This document shows positions 1 to 5,350 of a stretch of 5,941 bases of DNA, piece by piece. Within the stretch, counting starts at the first letter, position 1. Each line of letters starts with the position of its first letter. This DNA comes from an uncultured Desulfobacterales bacterium (GTDB lineage: Bacteria; Desulfobacterota; Desulfobacteria; Desulfobacterales; UBA11574). The stretch covers positions 1 through 5,941 of the forward strand of contig CALANC010000044.1 in the NCBI GenBank assembly GCA_937925895.1, written 5' to 3'. The translations under genes and the position numbers were made by a program. The notes below the pieces were generated by a model. The model saw only the letters and a program-made list of their open reading frames with translations. It was not told the origin of the DNA and did no database searches.

Positions 1-2
1 CG

Positions 3-65
3 GAGTTCAAACAGCAAAAAGGATCATTGGCAGAATACATCCTACTCGGCGGTTTATTTTCATAA
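3..65 (+). CDS. C-terminal end of an unidentified protein (partial, 20 codons)
   Basis: The frame beginning at position 3 is open from the window edge to a TAA at 63-65. It encodes a natural-looking tail with a mixed charged start (EFKQQKG) and a hydrophobic end (LAEYILLGGLFS). The stop lies only 8 bases before the ATG at 74, so the two genes are probably cotranscribed. The other two forward frames here look less protein-like. Too little remains to identify a family. Confidence 0.45.
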   Translation, partial: EFKQQKGSLAEYILLGGLFS

Positions 66-73
66 ACAATAAC

Positions 74-1135
74 ATGCTTCAAATACATTTTTTACTCGAA
101 CCAATGAAAAATGAAATAAAAGAAATCAAAAATAAATTAGATATAAAATCAGTTATTAACTTTCAAAGATACAGACCTATCGGGCCTATATTTGATAGAA
201 TTTGTTTTGGGGGGGATTATCGTTCTAGTAAACACCTGGTTGAATTTTATTTTAAAGATAAGATGCTGGATAAATTTTCATATCCGATTCGCAAGAGGTT
301 TGAAAAGTTGATTCGTAAAACTTTAAAATCAATACCGGAAGACGAGGGCGGGGGAGATATAGGGGTAGACCCCGAATCTTTGGCCGAGGAGATGTTATCT
401 GAAAAGGCCTTAAGCTACAAACCCTCCACCGGGGTTCGACCTGCCGGTTACTTTGAGAATTATTTTAAAATTTATTTTAAAAAAGAATATTACGAAAAAC
501 TTGGGACAACGAACCTTCCCGGAGATCCCAGGCCTCAGGAGGGCGCATACCCATATTGTGATGAATATTGTAAAAATCAAAAAGAACTCGAAAGCCGACT
601 CCCATGTAAATACGAAACGGCAGAGGGTTACTGCAAAGACCCTGACAAAAAGAAACCAGAGTTTATATGGAGCATTGAGCATTCTGGCCCAGGACTTGAC
701 GGAATTGTTGTAGACGAAGACGGAAGCATAACCTTAAGTAGCGAGCAAGTTGCTAAAAAAATTCATATATATCCTGAAATACGTGGTATTTTGGAAAAGG
801 CTGGCTTAGAAAAAGAAGAATTAGAATTATACCGTTTGTATTTTGAAAGCGATCTCACCCAAGAAGAATTAGAATTATCTCGTTTGTATTTTGAAAGCGA
901 TCTCACCCAGGAGGAAATTGCTAAAAAACTAGAGATTACGGAAACTGAACTTAAAGAAAGGATCAACCGGATAAGAAAGAAGAGAGAAAACAATCTCACC
1001 CAAGAGGAAATTGCTAAAAAACTAAAGATCTCACAATCTGTAGTTAGCGAAAGGGTCAACTGGTTAGAAAAGAGGATACAAGAGACTATTGAGAAATACC
1101 TGCCTCCTGAGGAATACCCGCCTATTAAATTTTAA
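74..1135 (+). CDS. Sigma-70-like / multi-HTH regulator with duplicated C-terminal helices
   Basis: This 353-residue protein is not recognised with certainty. Residues about 55-142 resemble the helical region 2 of sigma-70-family factors: an acidic helix DPESLAEEML, then GYFENYFKIYFKKEYY, rich in aromatic and basic residues. Residues about 248-340 contain units of the type seen in sigma region 4 and other helix-turn-helix proteins (LTQEEIAKKLEIT at 277 and LTQEEIAKKLKIS at 308), each followed by a basic recognition-helix-like stretch. Between them, Cys162, Cys166, Cys178 and Cys187 could bind a metal. Residues 248-263 are repeated at 264-279. Neither possible start (74, or an in-frame ATG at 104) has a clear Shine-Dalgarno site. 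The second begins a more typical N-terminus (MKNEIKEIKNKLD), while the first sits 8 bases after the preceding stop, which fits translational coupling. The gene is A-rich, unlike the primase downstream, which suggests a different origin. It ends before a strong terminator. DNA binding in the cytoplasm is inferred; a true sigma-factor role is not shown. Confidence 0.7.
   Translation: MLQIHFLLEPMKNEIKEIKNKLDIKSVINFQRYRPIGPIFDRICFGGDYRSSKHLVEFYFKDKMLDKFSYPIRKRFEKLIRKTLKSIPEDEGGGDIGVDPESLAEEMLSEKALSYKPSTGVRPAGYFENYFKIYFKKEYYEKLGTTNLPGDPRPQEGAYPYCDEYCKNQKELESRLPCKYETAEGYCKDPDKKKPEFIWSIEHSGPGLDGIVVDEDGSITLSSEQVAKKIHIYPEIRGILEKAGLEKEELELYRLYFESDLTQEELELSRLYFESDLTQEEIAKKLEITETELKERINRIRKKRENNLTQEEIAKKLKISQSVVSERVNWLEKRIQETIEKYLPPEEYPPIKF
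815..910 (+). repeat. Two tandem 48-bp in-frame repeats inside the regulator gene
   Basis: Positions 815-862 and 863-910 are almost identical and encode 16-residue units differing at one residue (EELELYRLYF... and EELELSRLYF..., both ending ESDLTQ). The near identity in DNA, including synonymous positions, points to recent duplication. The phase is preserved, so the protein is lengthened rather than broken. Confidence 0.9.
902..1030 (+). repeat. Second-order repeat of the LTQEEIAKKL helix, 93-bp spacing
   Basis: The segment at 902-937 recurs at 995-1030 with only a few base changes. It encodes LTQEEIAKKLEI and then LTQEEIAKKLKI, 31 residues apart. The start of this unit (CTCACCCA) is also present at 854, where the 48-bp repeat truncates it. 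The gene therefore carries two complete copies and one partial copy of the same helix-turn-helix entry. Confidence 0.85.
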
Positions 1136-1174
1136 CAATTAATAATATTTTTCATTTTTAGCCGATATTTTCCG

Positions 1175-1213
1175 AACCGTTCCCCATCTATATAATAGGG
1201 ACGGTTTTTTTTT
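1175..1213 (+). terminator. Rho-independent terminator after the regulator gene
   Basis: AACCGTTCCC (1175-1184) pairs with GGGACGGTT (1198-1206), leaving one bulged T, and the right arm runs into nine consecutive T residues (1205-1213). It lies 40 bases after the TAA of the upstream gene and ends that transcription unit. Confidence 0.87.
1191..1196 (+). promoter_or_regulatory. Candidate -10 box (TATAAT) inside the terminator loop
   Basis: A perfect TATAAT falls in the loop of the terminator, and transcription from it would begin about 50-60 bases before the MerR-like gene. The base run 17 positions upstream (TTTTCC) is a poor -35 element, so this may be chance in an AT-rich loop. Confidence 0.25.
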
Positions 1214-1267
1214 GTTCAAATAACCTACCCGACACTATCCATCGTTTATTAACAAGGAGGTGCATTG

Positions 1268-1468
1268 ATGAGTACAAATGCTGACTTAACGGTTAACCAG
1301 GTGGCGGAGATAGCCGGATGTCATGGGCGCACTGTTCTTAATTACACAAAAAAGGGATTTTTAAACCCGATGCGCGACCATAACAATTTCAGACGGTACA
1401 CTAAACAAGATGCTTTAAAGCTTAAACAGCTTCTTGAGATTCGAAGACCGTCTGAGAGCGATCGCTAA
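1268..1468 (+). CDS. Small MerR-type winged-helix DNA-binding protein
   Basis: This 66-residue protein consists almost only of a MerR-like DNA-binding head. The helix-turn-helix covers residues about 8-29 (LTVNQVAEIAGCHGRTVLNY), followed by the turn KKGFLNP and the wing segment NFRRYTKQDALKLKQL, which matches the R-x-Y pattern of MerR wings. The long dimerisation helix and effector domain of full MerR regulators are absent, as in excisionases and small phage regulators. The ATG at 1268 is preferred over the adjacent TTG at 1265 because AAGGAGG at 1254-1260 is 7 bases from the ATG and only 4 from the TTG. The gene ends 33 bases before the primase, so the two are probably one operon downstream of the terminator. 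It may regulate replication or act as an architectural excision factor; the target is unknown. Confidence 0.85.
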   Translation: MSTNADLTVNQVAEIAGCHGRTVLNYTKKGFLNPMRDHNNFRRYTKQDALKLKQLLEIRRPSESDR

Positions 1469-1501
1469 ACCCATTTATTTTAGAAGGGGTAACCGAAGAT
1501 T

Positions 1502-3622
1502 ATGTCAGAATCATTGGTCAAACACGCATTAAAATATGAGGGGCTGGGTTGTTTCGTCCTGCCCATCAACCCGCAAACCAAGCAGCCACATGTCAAATGG
1601 GCTTATCGAAAAAAAGAAAAACCAACTCCCGACGAAATAAAAGAATGGTGGGGTATATGGCCAAACGCTAATGTCGGCATAGCAACGGGCGAGATGTCGG
1701 ACATCGACGTTGTCGATTTAGACGGCCCTGAGGCCAAAGAACGTTTTGAAGCACTATGCGGTATACCTGAAACCATAATGCAGACTACAGGGCGTGCAGA
1801 AGGCGGTCTGCACCTTTGGTTTAAGCATAATGGCAGCAACCATAGAAATTTTGCCGGCAAGGGGGATAACAAGGGGATTGATTTCAAGACAAATGGTGGC
1901 TTTGTTGTTGCTGCTCCATCGGTTCATAAATCCGGCAGGACCTATCAGTTTGGTGATGTCGACCCATTGGAGCACGGGTTTGACGATCTTTTAGAAATGC
2001 CGGAAGAGGTCGCTGAGTTCTTTAAAACGCAGAACGGCGGGAACTCAGATCGTGAACCTATCACACTAGAACCGGTTGAGAATGGCGCAAGAAATGACAC
2101 GCTAACTCGAATAGTGGGCAAGTGGATCAGCCAGCGGTTAGACCGTGAGACGGTTCTTTTGGCCGCCCATGGCTGGAACAGCAACCTGGACGAACCCCTT
2201 AACGATAAAGAGGTGCTGACAATTGTCGAGTCTGTATTTCGAACCCATGAACGAAATCATCCGCACGAAAACAAGGCAGCAACCCGTGAAACCCTAAAAA
2301 CCTATCACTGTACCGATTTAGGAAACGCTGAGCGTTTTGCATACCATCACAGGGAAGAGGCCCGCTACTGCCATCCGCAAAAGAAATGGTTTTCCTGGAA
2401 CGGCAAGCACTGGCAACCTGACGCCGAGGGACTTGTAAACCAGCTCTGCAAGCAGACCACACGTTTTATTTATTCTGAAGCTGCGAGAGCTAAAGACGGC
2501 GAAACGAGAAAAGCTCTCGGTAAATGGGCGGCAGCCTCAGAATCGGCATACCGGCAAAGAGCTATGGTTCAACTGGCAAAAAGTGAACCAGGCGTCCCGG
2601 TATTGCCGGAAGAGCTTGACCGCGACAAATGGCTTTTGAATGTAAATAGCGGCACGTTGAATTTAAAAACCGGTAAACTACAACCGCACCGAAAAGACGA
2701 CCTCATCACAAAACTTACCCCAATTAATTACGACCCCGACGCTTTGTGTCCAAAGTGGATTGATTTTCTATCGCGGGTAATGAAGGGAAAACAAAGTCTG
2801 GTGAATTATCTCTGGAGGGTTGCTGGATACACTCTAACCGGAGATGCCGGTGAGCAGTGCCTATTCTTACTCTGGGGAGTCGGCCAGAACGGTAAATCAA
2901 CCTTCCTTAATGTTCTACAAACCATTTTAAACGACTACGCCCTGCAAACCGATTTTAATACGTTTATCGTTAAAAAGGGTGATGGCATTAGAAACGATAT
3001 CGCCAGGATGATCAAGAGTCGTCTAGTTGTTGCAATCGAGACCAGCGACGGCAAGCGAATGGATGAAACAGTTGTTAAACAACTTACCGGCGGCGACCGC
3101 GTGACCGCACGGCATCTGTATCAAGAATACTTTGAATACCGGCCGGAGTTTAAAATATTCCTTGCAACCAACTACAAACCCGAAATCCACGGCCAGGACT
3201 TGGCTATATGGCGGCGCATTCGTTTAATACCCTTCTTGGTTACCATCCCCGAGGAAAAAAGAATCAACAACTATGAAAGCGTCCTGCTTGAAGAAAAGGA
3301 AGGTATTTTAAATTGGATGGTGTCAGGCTGCCGCGAATGGCTTGAAAAAGGATTGGACGAACCCGAAGAGGTCAAAGCAGCTACAAAAGCCTATCGGTCT
3401 GAGATGGACATCCTGGAGGATTTTATAGCAGTAAGATGTTTTATTGCGGCCGGCGAGCGCACTACCCATAAGGACCTTTACGCTGCATACGAGGGCTGGT
3501 GTGACGAAAGCGGGGAAACTCCGATTAAAACGAGAACTTTCGCCAAGAAGCTCCAAGGTAGGGGATTTGAGTTTACGAAGCCAAAAAACTTAAAAACCTG
3601 GCATGATATCGGCCTAAAATAG
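1502..3622 (+). CDS. P4-family phage/plasmid primase-helicase (Prim-Pol plus SF3 helicase)
   Basis: This 706-residue replication protein is expected to unwind the origin and synthesise primers for the element. Residues about 5-170 form a bifunctional primase-polymerase domain of the archaeo-eukaryotic primase type. The metal-binding motif is DVVDLD (Asp72 and Asp74), the nucleotide-binding motif is GGLHLWF (His104), and the third motif is GIDFKTNGG (Asp127), followed by FVVAAPS. Residues about 195-265 fit a PriCT-like linker. Residues about 275-450 fit the D5 N-terminal domain that precedes the helicase. The superfamily 3 helicase has Walker A GVGQNGKST (Lys465), Walker B-like LVVAIE (Glu513), sensor 1 FLATN (Asn557) and an arginine pair at 571-572. 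The C-terminal 90 residues look like a winged helix. All motifs appear intact and the length is normal for the family. The start is preceded by AAGGGG at 1484-1489, a slightly long 12-base spacing. The iteron cluster begins 7 bases after the stop and is probably its origin. Confidence 0.95.
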   Translation: MSESLVKHALKYEGLGCFVLPINPQTKQPHVKWAYRKKEKPTPDEIKEWWGIWPNANVGIATGEMSDIDVVDLDGPEAKERFEALCGIPETIMQTTGRAEGGLHLWFKHNGSNHRNFAGKGDNKGIDFKTNGGFVVAAPSVHKSGRTYQFGDVDPLEHGFDDLLEMPEEVAEFFKTQNGGNSDREPITLEPVENGARNDTLTRIVGKWISQRLDRETVLLAAHGWNSNLDEPLNDKEVLTIVESVFRTHERNHPHENKAATRETLKTYHCTDLGNAERFAYHHREEARYCHPQKKWFSWNGKHWQPDAEGLVNQLCKQTTRFIYSEAARAKDGETRKALGKWAAASESAYRQRAMVQLAKSEPGVPVLPEELDRDKWLLNVNSGTLNLKTGKLQPHRKDDLITKLTPINYDPDALCPKWIDFLSRVMKGKQSLVNYLWRVAGYTLTGDAGEQCLFLLWGVGQNGKSTFLNVLQTILNDYALQTDFNTFIVKKGDGIRNDIARMIKSRLVVAIETSDGKRMDETVVKQLTGGDRVTARHLYQEYFEYRPEFKIFLATNYKPEIHGQDLAIWRRIRLIPFLVTIPEEKRINNYESVLLEEKEGILNWMVSGCREWLEKGLDEPEEVKAATKAYRSEMDILEDFIAVRCFIAAGERTTHKDLYAAYEGWCDESGETPIKTRTFAKKLQGRGFEFTKPKNLKTWHDIGLK

Positions 3623-3628
3623 GCTAGT

Positions 3629-3755
3629 GGGTTACCAATTAGGTTACCAGGTTATCAATATCACCTAATTTAGTAAACTTCACGCGAGGGAAATCCCTTA
3701 GGAGACTTTCTGGAAATAGCAATTATTAGTAACCCAAATGAAAAATTAGTAACCC
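3629..3755. repeat. Iteron-like repeats in two opposed sets; probable replication origin
   Basis: Three tandem forward copies, GGGTTACCAATT (3629-3640), AGGTTACC (3641-3648) and AGGTTATCAATA (3649-3660), face two inverted copies of AATTAGTAACCC, the complement of GGGTTACTAATT (ending at 3735 and 3755, the second at 3744-3755). The inverted copies are 20 bp apart, about two helical turns. A weaker inverted copy, TTAGTAAAC, sits at 3670-3678. The two sets enclose about 60 bp that include the dyad AGGGA-AA-TCCCT at 3687-3698. Repeats flanking a short spacer next to a rep or primase gene are typical of SaPI- and P4-like origins. The origin role is inferred. Confidence 0.65.
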
Positions 3756-3789
3756 AGGTAAGAAATATGAGCAACAGATTGAAGGGGCT

Positions 3790-3891
3790 ATGGCTTATCA
3801 CAGGTTGTCGGAGGGTAAAAAGACCACCTTAGCCATGCCGGCATTGTGGCAATTTCTACCCGATACAGTCCACACCCACAAAGGAAAATAA
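3790..3891 (+). CDS. Possible small ORF (33 aa) just upstream of the AlpA-like gene
   Basis: From the ATG at 3790 a frame runs to TAA at 3889-3891, encoding MAYHRLSEGKKTTL and then a Trp/Pro-containing tail ending HTHKGK. The composition is protein-like, and the stop directly touches the TTG start of the next gene, as in a compact operon. Against it, the purine run AAGGGG (3782-3787) is only 2 bases from the ATG. The frame also stays open upstream to 3742 without another NTG start, overlapping the last iteron. It could therefore be the remnant of a longer gene. No family is recognised. Confidence 0.35.
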   Translation: MAYHRLSEGKKTTLAMPALWQFLPDTVHTHKGK

Positions 3892-4125
3892 TTGAACACC
3901 CAGTCTGACCAATATTTCGACTTAAAAGGCCTCAGCGGATACTCCAGCATGGCCATCCCGACCTTGAGGGATTACATGCGAGAAGGGATGCCTTATTTCA
4001 AATTGAAGGGCAAAATATTGGTTAAGCGGTCAGAATTTGATGGATGGCTCGAGTCCTTTAGAGTCAACAGAAATCTGGAGCTTAACGAGCTTGTGGACGA
4101 TGTAATTAGAGGTTTATCGGAGTAG
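3892..4125 (+). CDS. AlpA/excisionase-like small winged-helix DNA-binding protein
   Basis: This 77-residue protein starts with TTG, supported by AAAGGA at 3880-3885 six bases upstream; no ATG is available near the start. Residues about 10-34 form the helix-turn-helix (DLKGLSGYSSMAIPTLRDYM) and residues 35-53 the wing and third helix (PYFKLKGKILVKRSEFDGWL). This is the pattern of excisionase/AlpA-type (HTH_17-like) proteins, in which the wing reads K-G-K-x-x-V and is followed by a short helix ending F-D-x-W-L. Residues 60-77 are an acidic tail. Such proteins bind DNA to direct excision or activate integrase and late genes in phages and satellites. It is unlike the MerR-like protein at 1268 in sequence, so the module has two separate small regulators. 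Confidence 0.82.
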   Translation: MNTQSDQYFDLKGLSGYSSMAIPTLRDYMREGMPYFKLKGKILVKRSEFDGWLESFRVNRNLELNELVDDVIRGLSE

Positions 4126-4223
4126 TAGTCCGAAGGTCATGTGATCTAATCATTTAACTTAACAGAACATTTTAAAATCACCTTCAACCAGGGTGCGGTG
4201 AGGGTGCAAAATCGAGGTGAATA

Positions 4224-4721
4224 ATGTCAAAAAAGGACAAAAAAAACGGTATAAAAAACGGTGTTGGAGAAGTCGAAAACGGTAAGAAATCACCTTCGGA
4301 ACGTAACGAGAGGGGCCAGTTTGTTAATTCTCCTGGTCCAGGACGCGGCCAGAAGAAAGAGGAGCAGGTTGAATTAGATGGTGAACTGTTTGACGACATC
4401 GAGAGGGTCATCCGAAAGGGTATGGCGAGCAAAGATGTAAGCCTTCGTTTGAAGGCTGCTGGACTCGGTGTCAGGTTAGAAGGTTTGAAAAAGCGTGATG
4501 ATTCAAAGGAGCCAGTTATTCCCCCTTGGTTGGATGTATGGCTAAGTCTTTTAAATAAGTTATCGTTCGCCCGGTTGCACAAAACCGGGATTCCTACGAG
4601 CGGCATGGATATAATGGGACTAATGTCTCAGACTTGTGTCAACTGCGACCGGCTGGGGACTACGGATACAGATCCCGATTTTAAAGAAGTTGGAGACGAT
4701 GATCCAGATGATAACTCATAA
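4224..4721 (+). CDS. Phage protein, possible small terminase subunit-like
   Basis: This 165-residue protein has an excellent ribosome binding site (GAGGTGA at 4214-4220). Residues 1-25 are low complexity, rich in Lys, Asn and Gly, with repeated KKNG and KNGVG elements. Residues 26-46 read SERNERGQFVNSPGPGRGQK, resembling the GRF-x-x-G-x-SGNP-x-GRP entry sequence seen in many small terminase-like and DUF5681-like phage proteins. Residues about 52-90 are a predicted helical segment (LFDDIERVIRKGMASKDVSL, then RLKAAGLGVRLEGLKKR) typical of that group. The C-terminal third has a CVNC pair (Cys138, Cys141) and an acidic tail. A DNA-packaging role is inferred from resemblance and context only; no large terminase is visible in the window. 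It could be another DNA-binding phage protein. Confidence 0.55.
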   Translation: MSKKDKKNGIKNGVGEVENGKKSPSERNERGQFVNSPGPGRGQKKEEQVELDGELFDDIERVIRKGMASKDVSLRLKAAGLGVRLEGLKKRDDSKEPVIPPWLDVWLSLLNKLSFARLHKTGIPTSGMDIMGLMSQTCVNCDRLGTTDTDPDFKEVGDDDPDDNS

Positions 4722-4801
4722 TTATTTATAATCATTTTAGATAACAGGGTCGGGGTACCACCGGATCGGTTTGTGATATTCCATATGATATTAAGTAGTT
4801 G

Positions 4802-4846
4802 CACGCAACACACACTCACAAACACACACACAAGCAACATGAACAT
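4802..4846 (+). repeat. CA-rich tract upstream of the basic gene
   Basis: The run holds several CACACA and ACACACACACA segments and begins next to GTTGC-AC-GCAAC, an inverted repeat around 4798-4809. It lies in the otherwise gene-free gap 4722-4859, which also has two GATATT copies 12 bases apart (4775 and 4787). The sequence suggests a leader or operator region, but no function can be assigned. Confidence 0.4.
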
Positions 4847-4859
4847 CAAACGAGGCAAC

Positions 4860-5198
4860 ATGGGATCAAGGGGGCAAAAAGCGCAAAGTGAATTTGAGAG
4901 AAATCAGAAACAACGTGAGGAGGCAAGAAAGCGCAGAAAAAAGTTGTACCAGAAATGGTACAAGCGCCGAAACTTCCTTAAAAATGAGGTAACCGGCAAG
5001 TGTTGTATGAGTTTTCATACGCCCGCGAAAGTTGTATCAAAAATGAGCCAACCCGCAAACCAAAGCCACTTAATGGCGAGTTTAATGCTGAAATCATTTT
5101 GACAGCAATATTTTCAAAGCTTGATAAAACAGATATCCGATGAGGATTATAACCCAAAAGACAAGTGCGATGTGGAGTATTTTTACCATTACATATAA
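4860..5198 (+). pseudogene. Small basic protein gene with two apparent frameshifts
   Basis: The ATG at 4860 has CGAGG at 4851-4855 as a modest ribosome binding site. The first 44 codons encode a strongly charged, coiled-coil-like N-terminus (SEFERNQKQREEARKRRKKL, then YQKWYKRRNFLKNEV). After about 4990 that frame becomes unnatural (Cys/Met/Ser/His-rich) and stops at 5100-5102. The frame one base back (4988-5143) gives far more protein-like sequence (VLYEFSYARESCIKNEPTRK, later GEFNAEIILTAIFSKLDKTD). After about 5120 the first frame again becomes convincing (KQISDEDYNPKDKCDVEYFY) and ends at TAA 5196-5198. A deletion near the AAAAA run at 4980-4984 to 4990 and an insertion near 5124-5130 would restore one protein of about 112 residues. 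Alternatives are two overlapping small genes (a GTG start at 5000 has GAGGT 9 bases upstream) or translational frameshifting. Family unknown. Confidence 0.5.
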
Positions 5199-5231
5199 AT
5201 ATCGGGAATTTTTAGTTAAAACTTGAATTAG

Positions 5232-5323
5232 GAGTGTCTTCGGAGTCGCGACCGGAGGCATTTGGAAAAGGGGCAGTGTAGGCCTACACCGGGAGAAATC
5301 CCGCCTGCATTTGTCCCTTTTCT
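5232..5323 (+). ncRNA. Predicted structured RNA element, hairpin plus three-way junction
   Basis: The first hairpin pairs 5233-5243 with 5252-5262 (11 pairs, including G-U pairs) around an 8-base loop AGTCGCGA. It is followed at once by a closing stem, 5265-5275 with 5312-5322 (11 pairs, one wobble). This encloses the palindrome GTGTAGGCCTACAC (5276-5289) and, flush against it, CGGGA-GAAA-TCCCG (5290-5303), a 5-bp hairpin with a GNRA tetraloop. The joining strand CCTGCATT closes a three-way junction. The element ends about 17 bases before the ribosome binding site of the TTG-started gene at 5351, so it could be a cis-regulatory leader, a stand-alone RNA, or a terminator (the tail CTATTTT is weak). 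I recognise no known RNA family. The base pairing is seen in the sequence; its function is inferred. Confidence 0.55.
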
Positions 5324-5337
5324 ATTTTAAGGCAGAG

Positions 5338-5344
5338 TTAGGAG
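5338..5344 (+). promoter_or_regulatory. Ribosome binding site that sets the TTG start at 5351
   Basis: TTAGGAG at 5338-5344 is 6 bases from the TTG at 5351 but only 1 base from the ATG at 5346 in another frame, so it favours the TTG. The same seven bases occur at 5228-5234, where they run into the first hairpin of the structured RNA. Confidence 0.6.
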
Positions 5345-5350
5345 CATGCT

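Noticed and set aside
410..1059. Reverse-strand frames at 410-682 and 763-1059 and a forward frame at 453-713
   Set aside because: They lie wholly inside the regulator gene and mirror its codon pattern. The reverse frame at 763-1059 is only the antisense of the repeat region, and none has a convincing start or family motif.
1603..3556. Reverse-strand and alternate forward frames of 66-94 codons inside the primase-helicase
   Set aside because: The overlapping primase has all its motifs intact. These frames are shadows without ribosome binding sites.
3623..3789. CRISPR array
   Set aside because: The repeats are short (8-12 bp), degenerate and in both orientations without regular spacers. They fit iterons instead.
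4773..4859. Longer N-terminus for the basic gene, starting at 4773
   Set aside because: The added residues are Thr/His-rich translation of the CA tract and there is no ribosome binding site. The ATG at 4860 fits better.
4184..4861. Reverse-strand frames at 4184-4606 and 4628-4861
   Set aside because: The forward gene at 4224 has an excellent ribosome binding site and a recognisable N-terminal pattern. The reverse frames are Ser/Pro/Phe-rich, as expected of antisense.
5140..5226. 28-codon frame from ATG 5140, overlapping a stop as ATGA
   Set aside because: The ATGA overlap is attractive, but the peptide has no recognisable features, and the other frame here, ending at 5198, reads more like a continuation of the preceding gene.
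5232..5323. tRNA gene or integron attC site
   Set aside because: There is no T-arm GTTCRA or anticodon arm of correct size, and no attC-type GTTRRRY core boxes.
5262..5330. Short TTG-started frame through the structured RNA
   Set aside because: It has no suitably spaced ribosome binding site, and the dense base pairing explains the sequence better.
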